Positions 1 to 5,695 of a stretch of DNA of 7,160 nt are shown piece by piece (the stretch's first letter is position 1; every line of letters starts with the position of its first letter). Source of the stretch: Phycisphaeraceae bacterium. GTDB taxonomy: Bacteria; Planctomycetota; Phycisphaerae; Phycisphaerales; UBA1924. A model generated the notes under the pieces. It made no database searches and had not been told where the DNA came from. It saw only the letters and a list, made by a program, of their open reading frames with translations. The stretch spans positions 1-7,160 of the forward strand of contig WUAJ01000121.1 in the NCBI GenBank assembly GCA_009827215.1, written 5' to 3'. A program made the position numbers and the translations under genes.

Positions 1-211
1 AAGCCGCGATATAGATCTCATCCCCAACAAAGCAGATCCCACGCAGCCCGCGCCCCATCCCGCGACCTTCCCAGTCTATATCAACGCGATCCCAGTCCAG
101 AACCTGCTCATACGATCTTGATTCAAGATCAATCAGATACGCACCACCGTGCGAATCCCCCTGCTCGCTCGATCGGATCACATCCGTCATCAACACTTTG
201 GGGAGCGTCAC
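1..211 (-). CDS. Start of a hypothetical protein, possibly beta-propeller (3' end outside window)
   Basis: The first 70 codons are visible and the frame stays open to the window edge. The GTG start at 211 is chosen because it forms a GTGA overlap with the acpS stop and has an AAGGGG-like ribosome binding site 7 bases upstream. An ATG seven codons later (190-188) is a possible alternative. The visible protein begins VTLPKVLMTDVIRSSEQGDS and continues with alternating hydrophobic and polar strands (AYLIDLES, GRGLRGICFVGDEIYIAA). This resembles one blade of a propeller-type repeat protein (NHL/WD40-like). That assignment is inference from strand pattern only; no catalytic motif is visible and the function is unknown. 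No signal peptide or membrane segment is seen at the N-terminus, so a cytoplasmic location is likely. It is probably co-translated with acpS as the last visible gene of the dnaJ operon. Confidence 0.62.
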   Translation of the reverse strand, partial: MTLPKVLMTDVIRSSEQGDSHGGAYLIDLESRSYEQVLDWDRVDIDWEGRGMGRGLRGICFVGDEIYIAA

Positions 212-612
212 GAGATCACCCCTTCAGCAATAACAGAAGCGATCGCATCGGACTTGGTATGCGATAGCGATACAAACCACCGATCGATCCCCATAGATTC
301 CGCAATATCAGCCGCTTTCCCAATCACCCTCAACTCCGGCTTCCCAGAATCCTGACGAATAACCTCAATATCCGTCCAGCCGATTCCCTGACTCCATCCA
401 GTCCCAATCGCTTTGAGTGCGGCTTCTTTCGCCGCGAATCGAACCGCGAGATGTTCCGCGCGACGAGATGAATCCCCCGAATCAAGGACTTCCTGCTCAG
501 TGAAACATTTCGTTAGGAAAGACTCTTGATGTTTCTCAAGCGACTGTGCAATCCTCGACACCTCAACGATGTCCACACCATGACCAATAATGCCACGGCG
601 GATCTCACTCAT
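208..612 (-). CDS. acpS: Holo-[acyl-carrier-protein] synthase (AcpS)
   Basis: This is a 134-residue AcpS-type phosphopantetheinyl transferase. The family transfers 4'-phosphopantetheine from coenzyme A to a serine of apo-acyl carrier protein, activating it for fatty acid synthesis in the cytoplasm. Seen in the sequence: the N-terminal GHGVDIVEVSRI motif with the expected metal-binding Asp14, the central RFAAKEAALKAIGTG motif with Glu63 as second metal ligand and Lys67, and the C-terminal LSHTKSDAIASV motif with His118. The length is normal for the family (about 120-140 residues). The ATG at 612 overlaps the stop of the upstream zinc-ribbon gene as ATGA, so translation is probably coupled. A GGAAG sequence lies about 6 bases upstream, inside the preceding gene. 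The stop overlaps the GTG of the next gene. Its place behind co-chaperone genes implies co-expression; no direct functional link is shown. Confidence 0.95.
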   Translation of the reverse strand: MSEIRRGIIGHGVDIVEVSRIAQSLEKHQESFLTKCFTEQEVLDSGDSSRRAEHLAVRFAAKEAALKAIGTGWSQGIGWTDIEVIRQDSGKPELRVIGKAADIAESMGIDRWFVSLSHTKSDAIASVIAEGVIS

Positions 613-932
613 GCCTTGCTTCCAGCTTTCGTTTCAGTCTTCGCCTTCTTCGCAGCAGGTTTGCTGTCTGCTTTCTTGGCATCCGATTTCGATTCGGACT
701 TGGGTTCAGCAGACTTCTTATCCGCTTCGGCGCTCTTCTTGTACGAATCGCTGCGGTAATCGGTCTCGTAGAACCCCGACCCCTTGAACATCACTGCGGC
801 GCCTGTACCGATGAGTCGCTCGAGGGACATCTTCCCGCACTCGGGACACTTCTTCTTGACCCGAGCACTCATCGACTGGAACAGCTCGAACTCATAATCG
901 CATGCGTTGCATCGATAGTCGTATGTAGGCAT
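609..932 (-). CDS. FmdB-family zinc-ribbon protein with Lys/Ala/Ser-rich tail
   Basis: This is a small protein (107 residues from the chosen start) of the FmdB / CxxC_CxxC_SSSS putative regulatory family. It begins MPTYDYRCNACDYEFE, typical of the family. Two CxxC pairs (Cys8/Cys11 and Cys29/Cys32) should form one zinc ribbon, followed by the usual hydrophobic-Gly segment ending GSGFYETDYR. From about residue 64 to the end the chain is low-complexity: lysine, alanine, serine, aspartate and glutamate, presumably disordered. The family's biochemical role is poorly known; regulation or nucleic-acid binding are guesses. Two consecutive ATGs occur (935 and 932). The second is preferred because family members start MPTY and because GAGGG at 939-943 is then 6 bases upstream rather than 3. 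The gene sits between grpE and acpS, with its stop inside the acpS start (ATGA). Confidence 0.88.
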   Translation of the reverse strand: MPTYDYRCNACDYEFELFQSMSARVKKKCPECGKMSLERLIGTGAAVMFKGSGFYETDYRSDSYKKSAEADKKSAEPKSESKSDAKKADSKPAAKKAKTETKAGSKA

Positions 933-934
933 CA

Positions 935-1594
935 TCAGCCCTCGCTTTCGCCGACATCAGACGATTCATCCGGAGCAACCCCCACCTTCGCGGGACGGAT
1001 CACACGATCGCCTAGTTTATACCCGATCCCCATCACCAGCGAGATATGCCCCGGCTCAACCCCCTCCGCCGATTGCTGCATCATCGCCGCGTGTGGTCCA
1101 GGATCGAACTCATCCCCTACCTTGGGTTCAATCGCGCTGACTCCGTATCCCGAGAGCATCCGTACGAACTCGCTGCGGATCATCTCGACACCCGCGATGA
1201 CATCTTTCGCAGACACCTTATCCGGATCCTGCATCAACGCCATTTCGAAGTGATCCAGCAGCGGAATCAACGCCTGCACAACACCCTGACGCGACGAGAT
1301 CCGTGCCTCGTTCTCGTTCATCGACGCACGGCGTTGAAAGTTCTGATGCTCAGCCGCCATTGCCTGGAAGCGACCGAAGTTGTCGTCACGCTGACCGATC
1401 GTCTCGATCAGCGCCTCAACAATCTCCTCGCTCTCAGGACCATACTCAAGCTCACCGCTCAGCGCCATCTGACGGATCGTCTCCAGCCGTGCTGACTTGT
1501 CCGCATCGAATCCCGATTCAATCTCGCTGATCTCCTCAGAACTCACCTCGTCGATCTCGTGCTCTTGAACCTTGTTCTTCATATCTTCACTCAT
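935..1594 (-). CDS. grpE: GrpE, nucleotide exchange factor for DnaK
   Basis: GrpE is the cytoplasmic Hsp70 co-chaperone that releases ADP from DnaK; it works as a homodimer. About 219 residues are encoded, a normal length. Residues 1-60 are acidic and low in order. The region around residues 55-100 should form the long dimer helix, containing the family's NFQRR-type segment. It is followed by LIPLLDHFEMAL, GVEMIRSEF, and the C-terminal beta-domain core with YGV..IEP.VGDEFDPGPHAAM and MGIGYKLGDRVIRPAKV, which are very typical of GrpE. Two adjacent ATGs occur (1597 and 1594). A GGTGG sequence at 1601-1605 is 6 bases from the second, so 1594 is chosen; a start at 1597 would add one Met. Either start overlaps the dnaJ stop. 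The stop at 937-935 overlaps or abuts the zinc-ribbon start. dnaK is not in this window. Confidence 0.95.
   Translation of the reverse strand: MSEDMKNKVQEHEIDEVSSEEISEIESGFDADKSARLETIRQMALSGELEYGPESEEIVEALIETIGQRDDNFGRFQAMAAEHQNFQRRASMNENEARISSRQGVVQALIPLLDHFEMALMQDPDKVSAKDVIAGVEMIRSEFVRMLSGYGVSAIEPKVGDEFDPGPHAAMMQQSAEGVEPGHISLVMGIGYKLGDRVIRPAKVGVAPDESSDVGESEG
939..943 (-). promoter_or_regulatory. Ribosome binding site deciding the zinc-ribbon start
   Basis: GAGGG on the minus strand lies inside the last codons of grpE. Its spacing is 6 bases to the ATG at 932 and only 3 to the ATG at 935, which favours the second ATG. Confidence 0.55.
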
Positions 1595-2754
1595 CATGAA
1601 CCACCCAACAGATCCGTGATCTTCTTAAAGAATCCATGGCTCTCAGGATTCACATGCTTATCCTCTGTCTCCGCAAACGCACGCAGCAGTTCTTCCTGCT
1701 TGCTCGTCAGCTTCTTCGGAGTCTCGATCTTCACGATCACCACCAAATCCCCGCGACGACCAGTCCGCAGGTTCGGGAGCCCCGCCCCCTCGATCCGCAG
1801 GAGCTCGCCGTACTGCGTCCCCTTCTTGATCGTCAGCGATTCCGAACCCTCAAGCGTCGGGACCTCAAGCTCCGCACCAAGCGACGCTTGCGTAAAGCTG
1901 ATCGGCATTTCCATCAGCAGATGATCCCCATCGCGCTCAAACAGCTCATGATCCTCAACACGCACCACAACATGCAGATCCCCGCGAACCCCAGTCCCAT
2001 CCGGACTGTGCTCCGCCGCAGGTGGTTCCCCCTCACCCTGCACGCGCACCGCTTGACCATGATGCACACCCGCCGGGATTTTGACAGAAAGCGAACGCTT
2101 CTTCCCGACGCGCCCGCGTCCATGACACGTCCCGCACTTCTCCTTGATCACCGTCCCGCGTCCACGACACGCCGGACACGCGACGACCATCCGGAACATC
2201 CCACCAAGCCCCGCTTGCTGGACCTTCCCCTGACCGCCACACTGACCACACGACTCCGGCGTAGTCCCAGGCTTCGCGCCCGATCCAGTGCACGTCTCGC
2301 AGACATCCATCCGCGTGAACTCAACATCCTTCGAAGTCCCAGAAAGCACCTCTTCAAGCGTCAGCGACACCTGCGTCTCAAGGTCATAGCCGCGAGCCGA
2401 CGCCCTTCGACCACCACGCGACTGACCACCGAAGCCGCCGCCCCCACCACCAAAGATGTCGTTGAACATCGAGAAGATGTCATCGACATTCATCCGATTA
2501 AAGTCATGCGTCGCCGCCCCCTGACCACGCAGACCATCATGCCCGTACTGGTCATAGATCTTCCGCTTCGTGTCGTCGCTGAGCACCTCATATGCTTCCG
2601 CGGCTTCCTTGAACTTCGCTTCCGCTTCCTTGTCATCCGGATTCTTATCCGGATGGTGCTTCATCGCCAGACGCCGATACGCGCGCTTAATCTCATCCGC
2701 ATCCGCAGATTTACCGACTCCCAAAATCTCGTAGTAATCACGCGTTGCTGGCAT
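1594..2754 (-). CDS. dnaJ: Chaperone protein DnaJ (Hsp40, type I)
   Basis: This is a complete class I DnaJ of 386 residues, which stimulates DnaK ATPase activity and delivers unfolded clients. The order of domains is clear. The J domain (about residues 5-72) carries the essential HPD motif at 34-36. A Gly/Phe-rich linker (about 100-122) includes a run of six glycines. The zinc-binding domain has four CxxCxGxG motifs at Cys152-155, Cys169-172, Cys193-196 and Cys207-210. The C-terminal client-binding and dimerisation domains run from about 218 to 370. All eight zinc-ligand cysteines are present. The start fits the family's usual RDYYEILGV opening. The nearest ribosome binding site is AAGGA at 2766-2770, with a long 11-base spacing, and it lies inside the upstream AT-rich gene. 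The stop overlaps grpE, so the two co-chaperones are almost certainly co-translated. Confidence 0.97.
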   Translation of the reverse strand: MPATRDYYEILGVGKSADADEIKRAYRRLAMKHHPDKNPDDKEAEAKFKEAAEAYEVLSDDTKRKIYDQYGHDGLRGQGAATHDFNRMNVDDIFSMFNDIFGGGGGGFGGQSRGGRRASARGYDLETQVSLTLEEVLSGTSKDVEFTRMDVCETCTGSGAKPGTTPESCGQCGGQGKVQQAGLGGMFRMVVACPACRGRGTVIKEKCGTCHGRGRVGKKRSLSVKIPAGVHHGQAVRVQGEGEPPAAEHSPDGTGVRGDLHVVVRVEDHELFERDGDHLLMEMPISFTQASLGAELEVPTLEGSESLTIKKGTQYGELLRIEGAGLPNLRTGRRGDLVVIVKIETPKKLTSKQEELLRAFAETEDKHVNPESHGFFKKITDLLGGS

Positions 2755-3631
2755 TTCTGATTATTTCCTTATCGTGATCTAACTCAATAAATGGTTCAGA
2801 GCCATCCTCATCCGCCATAAATGTGAGCTGACGAATTCGATCTTCCATAAAATCAGCTCTAATCCAGTAGTCATTGACATCGCTCAGCATCCACACAGGA
2901 GTATCTTCTCTCTGTTTGGCATTGACAACTTTGCCAAGGAAGCTAGAAGGATTACTTGCCACTTCAGCAAATTCAATCTCTGATTCGCTAAGGCTCTCAA
3001 CGGATAGATTTTGGATCCTGTTGATGAACTCATACTTGCACGTATTTTGGTACTGTGGGTTCTCTGATTCCAAACTTACGACAACTGATTGAACACCGAC
3101 ATTGCTTTCCCATCGCTTGTCCGTATCCAACTTACTGCGTTTATTAATTTTTACTGCTGTATGTGGAAATGAATAACTTGCACCTGGCATAAACACTTCC
3201 GCACGCTTTACAAGTTTTTGACGGATTTGTCTAGCAGAAAATAAGCCAAAATATCTGAGGACAACAAGCGTGTTCACAATAGGATCATACCAAGATTGAG
3301 ATGCGCAATCAGCGTAGAACTCAGGGTCTAAATCCCAGTCATATCTATCATCAACTGGTTGATGTTGGGGCGTCAAGTCAGGTCGCCAAAATGGCCCCAC
3401 ACTAATTCCGGATAACTCATAGTTTCTTCGAGATTGCCAGAGCGAAAAGTAATTCGGTCCTCCACCTTTCCATGGAGTATAAAATGACCATTCACAATCC
3501 TCCCACCAACAGTGTGTGCAAATTCCATAAGATCCTGCCCCTGGGGTATCACCAAATGGATTCCCGCAAACTACGCAGGGCAAACTCTTGATCTGCTCAA
3601 TACTCAAATTTTGACATTTTGGAATCGACAT
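2738..3631 (-). CDS. Unrecognised AT-rich gene with N-terminal CPCC-type cysteine motif
   Basis: This is a 297-residue protein of unknown function. Residues about 17-75 resemble the Pfam Cys_rich_CPCC motif: a Cys19-x2-Cys22 pair, a Gly-rich GAGSYGIC turn, a second Cys38-x2-Cys41 pair followed by WWED, then a GGGPNYFSL segment and RRNYELSG. The four cysteines could hold one zinc ion (inference). From about residue 80 I recognise no domain. The middle is rich in Trp, Tyr and Asp, and the end is acidic (MADEDGSEPFIELD). There is no signal peptide or membrane segment. Base use differs sharply from its neighbours: hand counts give 25/60 GC at 3001-3060 and 20/60 at 3121-3180, against 42/60 at 4081-4140 in groEL2. 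No good ribosome binding site precedes the ATG at 3631; only the G-run of the groEL2 hairpin lies about 10 bases upstream. The 3' end overlaps dnaJ by 17 bases in another frame. It is probably a later arrival. Confidence 0.8.
   Translation of the reverse strand: MSIPKCQNLSIEQIKSLPCVVCGNPFGDTPGAGSYGICTHCWWEDCEWSFYTPWKGGGPNYFSLWQSRRNYELSGISVGPFWRPDLTPQHQPVDDRYDWDLDPEFYADCASQSWYDPIVNTLVVLRYFGLFSARQIRQKLVKRAEVFMPGASYSFPHTAVKINKRSKLDTDKRWESNVGVQSVVVSLESENPQYQNTCKYEFINRIQNLSVESLSESEIEFAEVASNPSSFLGKVVNAKQREDTPVWMLSDVNDYWIRADFMEDRIRQLTFMADEDGSEPFIELDHDKEIIRNASNA
2766..2770 (-). promoter_or_regulatory. Putative dnaJ ribosome binding site inside the upstream gene
   Basis: AAGGA on the minus strand is 11 bases before the dnaJ ATG at 2754, longer than the usual 5-9. 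It lies within the coding sequence of the upstream AT-rich gene, whose stop is 17 bases inside dnaJ. Confidence 0.45.
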
Positions 3632-3641
3632 TAAATCAGAA

Positions 3642-3663
3642 CCCCCGCCGTTTCCAGCGGGGG
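3642..3663 (-). terminator. GC-rich hairpin after groEL2, likely terminator or attenuator
   Basis: On the minus strand CCCCCGC pairs with GCGGGGG, extended inward by a T-G wobble and a G-C pair. This gives a 9-bp stem closed by a GAAA (GNRA-type) loop. It begins 24 bases after the groEL2 stop. The bases that follow in transcript order (TTCTGATTTA) contain some T but no continuous T-run, so it may be a partial terminator or an RNA-stabilising 3' end rather than an absolute stop. Its 3' G-run is also the only purine-rich stretch before the next gene's ATG at 3631. Confidence 0.7.
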
Positions 3664-3687
3664 CCTAGTAAAATCATCACACAAGAA

Positions 3688-5301
3688 TCAGCTCACCGCC
3701 CCAACGACCGGCTCCGCGTCTTCCTTGAGTTCAGTCAGCATCACATCCGTCGTGAGCATCAAGCCCGCGACCGACGCCGCGTTCACGATCGCGCTCTTCG
3801 CGACCAGCGCCGGATCGATGATCCCCGCCTTGACCAGGTCAACATAATCCCCAGTCGCCGCGTTCAGACCCACGGCTCCTTCCTCCTCGCGGATCGTCTC
3901 AACCGCGAGATCGCCATCGAACCCAGCGTTGTCCGCGATCTGCCACGCCGGAGCAGACATCGCACGCATCACGATGTCAAAGCCGAACTTCTCGTCGCCC
4001 TTGACCTTCTTCTGAGCAGCGCCGAGCATGTCCGAAGCACGGATCAGCGTCACGCCGCCGCCAGGAACAAACCCTTCCTTCGCGGCCGCACGCGTCGCGT
4101 GCATCGCGTCCTCGACGAGGTCCTTGGTCGCTTTCATCGCTTGCTCAGTGACACCACCGACATTGATGATCGCAACGCCACCGGTCAGCTTCGCGTGACG
4201 CTCCATGAGCTTCTCGCGATCATAATCACTGGTCGACTTGTCGTGCTGCGCCTTGATGGTTGCCGCACGAGCCGCGATCTCCGCCTTCTTGCCACCACCC
4301 TTGACCATGGTGGTGTTGTCCTTGGAAATAGTGACCTTCTTCGCCTTCCCAAGCTCGTTGAGCTCGATCGACTCAAGACTACGGCCCAGGTCCTCGCTGA
4401 AGTACACGCCGCCGGTCAAGACCGCGATGTCTTCGAGCATCGCCTTGCGACGATCACCGAAACCAGGCGCCTTCACTGCGGAGATATTGAGCGTGCCACG
4501 CAGACGATTCACGACCAGAGCCGCGAGCGCCTCGTTCTCGATGTCCTCAGCGATAATTAGCAACGGCTTCCCAGCAGTCGCAACCTTATTGAGCAGCGGG
4601 AGCAGATCCGCAAGGTTGCTGATCTTCTTCTCGTGGATCAGAATCATCGGATCCTCAAGCTCGCACTCACCAGTCGTCGGATTCGTCATGAAGTAAGGCG
4701 ACAAGTACCCCTTATCAAACTGCATCCCTTCGACATACTCAAGAGTCGTCTCGTTGGAGTTGCCGTTCTCGATCTCGACCACGCCCTCGTGACCGACCTT
4801 ATGAATCGCTTCCGCGATCAGCTCGCCGACCTTCTCGTCGTGATTCGCCGAGACCGTCGCGATCTTCTTGAGGTCCGCCTTGCCCTTGCAAGGGGTCGCG
4901 AGCGAGTCGATCGCTTCGCTCGCTGCCTGTGCCGCCTTGTTGATGCCGCGCTGGACATGCACAGGGTTCGCACCCGCCGCGACAACCTTCAGCCCTTCGG
5001 TGAAGATCGCTTGCGCGAGGACGGTTGCACATGTCGTGCCGTCTCCCGCCTTGTCCGCGGTTTTCTTCGCGACCTGATGCAGCATCTTCGCGCCCATCGA
5101 CTCAAACTGCGATGGGAGTTCGATTTCCTTCGCCACCGAAACGCCGTCCTTGGTCACATGTGGACCGCCGTACGACTTCTCGATCACGACATGCCGACCC
5201 GCAGGCCCCATCGTGCACTTGACCGCATCGGTCAGCTTATCAACGCCCTTCTTCATCTCAAGAAGCGCCTTGTCTTCAAACATGATCTGTTTATTGCTCA
5301 T
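3688..5301 (-). CDS. groEL: GroEL2, 60-kDa chaperonin without Gly-Met tail
   Basis: This is a complete chaperonin subunit of 537 residues that forms the double-ring folding chamber in the cytoplasm. The ATG at 5301 is chosen because AAAGG lies 7 bases upstream and because it gives exact E. coli GroEL numbering: Gly32, Pro33, Lys51, Asp52, Asp87 in GDGTTCATVLA, Asp398 in VEDAMHATR and Gly415 in the GGG motif. An in-frame TTG at 5316 is rejected because it would swallow the ribosome binding site. The classical apical substrate and GroES contact positions are all kept: Tyr199, Tyr203, Phe204, Leu234, Leu237, Leu259, Val263, Val264. Two oddities are seen: position 34 is Ala (GPAGRHV) where GPKGRNV is usual, and the C-terminus ends EDAEPVVGAVS with no Gly-Gly-Met repeats. 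It lies 47 bases behind groES and is presumably co-transcribed with it. A hairpin follows. Confidence 0.97.
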   Translation of the reverse strand: MSNKQIMFEDKALLEMKKGVDKLTDAVKCTMGPAGRHVVIEKSYGGPHVTKDGVSVAKEIELPSQFESMGAKMLHQVAKKTADKAGDGTTCATVLAQAIFTEGLKVVAAGANPVHVQRGINKAAQAASEAIDSLATPCKGKADLKKIATVSANHDEKVGELIAEAIHKVGHEGVVEIENGNSNETTLEYVEGMQFDKGYLSPYFMTNPTTGECELEDPMILIHEKKISNLADLLPLLNKVATAGKPLLIIAEDIENEALAALVVNRLRGTLNISAVKAPGFGDRRKAMLEDIAVLTGGVYFSEDLGRSLESIELNELGKAKKVTISKDNTTMVKGGGKKAEIAARAATIKAQHDKSTSDYDREKLMERHAKLTGGVAIINVGGVTEQAMKATKDLVEDAMHATRAAAKEGFVPGGGVTLIRASDMLGAAQKKVKGDEKFGFDIVMRAMSAPAWQIADNAGFDGDLAVETIREEEGAVGLNAATGDYVDLVKAGIIDPALVAKSAIVNAASVAGLMLTTDVMLTELKEDAEPVVGAVS

Positions 5302-5308
5302 CGCTCTA

Positions 5309-5313
5309 CCTTT
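5309..5313 (-). promoter_or_regulatory. Ribosome binding site deciding the groEL2 start
   Basis: AAAGG on the minus strand is 7 bases before the ATG at 5301. It supports that start over the in-frame TTG at 5316, which would place this site inside the gene. Confidence 0.7.
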
Positions 5314-5315
5314 CA

Positions 5316-5338
5316 ATCAGCGGCGTTCACCGCCGATG
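5316..5338 (-). other. Small inverted repeat between groES and groEL2
   Basis: CGGCG and CGCCG (5331-5335 and 5321-5325) form a 5-bp stem around a 5-base loop. Flanking ATC/GAT bases could extend it across a 2-base bulge. The whole 47-base spacer (5302-5348) holds only this and the groEL2 ribosome binding site. There is no T-run, so it is unlikely to terminate transcription; processing or modulation of groEL2 translation is possible but unproven. Confidence 0.35.
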
Positions 5339-5348
5339 CGTTCAATTC

Positions 5349-5636
5349 TTATGCGAAAACGCCGAGCAGTTCTGATTCACGCAGAATCAAGTGCTCAACA
5401 CCATCGATGTCTACTTCTGTGCCCGCGTAGGTCGAGTAGACCACACGATCACCAACACCCACGCTCATCTCACCGAGCGCGCCGTTCTCAAGCCGCTTCC
5501 CAGGCCCGACCGCAACGACCGTCCCCTGAATCGGCTTCTCCTTACTCGACTCAGGCAAGTACAGCCCGGAAGAGGTCATCGATTCCTGCTCAACTGGCTT
5601 CACCAGCACACGATCTTCAAGTGGTTTGACTGACAT
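5349..5636 (-). CDS. groES: Co-chaperonin GroES (10 kDa, cpn10)
   Basis: This is a complete 95-residue GroES, the heptameric lid that caps GroEL and closes the folding chamber. Seen in the sequence: the N-terminal strand VKPLEDRVLVKPVE, the mobile loop at about residues 16-35 containing SGLYLPESSKEKP, the GTVVAVGPGKR strand and turn, the roof-loop region around 48-60, and the C-terminal core DRVVYSTYAGTEVDIDGVEHLILRESELLGV. The tripeptide at 25-27 that docks on GroEL is Leu-Tyr-Leu, where E. coli has Ile-Val-Leu. The ATG at 5636 follows a GGAG at 5647-5650 with 10-base spacing. The gene is 59 bases behind groEL1 and 47 ahead of groEL2, so one GroES may serve both chaperonins. Confidence 0.96.
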   Translation of the reverse strand: MSVKPLEDRVLVKPVEQESMTSSGLYLPESSKEKPIQGTVVAVGPGKRLENGALGEMSVGVGDRVVYSTYAGTEVDIDGVEHLILRESELLGVFA

Positions 5637-5695
5637 AGTTTCATATCTCCATCGCTTTATGCGGTTGATTGTTCAATAAATGCAAGACGCTGGGA
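5637..5695 (-). other. groEL1-groES spacer, no CIRCE element seen
   Basis: This 59-base AT-leaning spacer contains the groES ribosome binding site (GGAG, 5647-5650). I searched by eye for the HrcA-bound CIRCE repeat (TTAGCACTC with its inverted copy) and did not find it. There is no GC-rich terminator hairpin either, so read-through from groEL1 into groES is likely. A weak promoter cannot be excluded. Confidence 0.4.

Noticed and set aside
1636..2760. Long open frame on the plus strand opposite dnaJ (about 374 codons)
   Set aside because: The translation is Arg/Leu/His-rich with no motif and mirrors dnaJ codon structure. DnaJ on the other strand has every family motif. Similar plus-strand frames opposite groEL1, groEL2 and groES are rejected for the same reason.
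3373..3555. Short minus-strand open frame inside the AT-rich gene
   Set aside because: It lies in another frame within a longer coding sequence that carries a recognisable cysteine motif; it shows no motif of its own.
2738..3631. AT-rich gene as an insertion sequence or transposon
   Set aside because: There are no transposase motifs, no terminal inverted repeats and no flanking direct repeats that I can see at its ends.
5302..5316. TTG at 5316 as an upstream start for groEL2
   Set aside because: The five extra residues would be encoded by the ribosome binding site itself, and the ATG at 5301 gives exact alignment with E. coli GroEL numbering.
5668..5677. ATTG-AA-CAAT small inverted repeat in the groEL1-groES spacer
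   Set aside because: A four-base stem with a two-base centre is too short to be a stable hairpin or a convincing operator.
5656..5686. Possible promoter before groES (TTGCAT with CATAAA, 18-base spacing)
   Set aside because: The match to consensus is weak and the stretch is AT-leaning spacer, so chance matches are likely; groES can be read from the groEL1 transcript.
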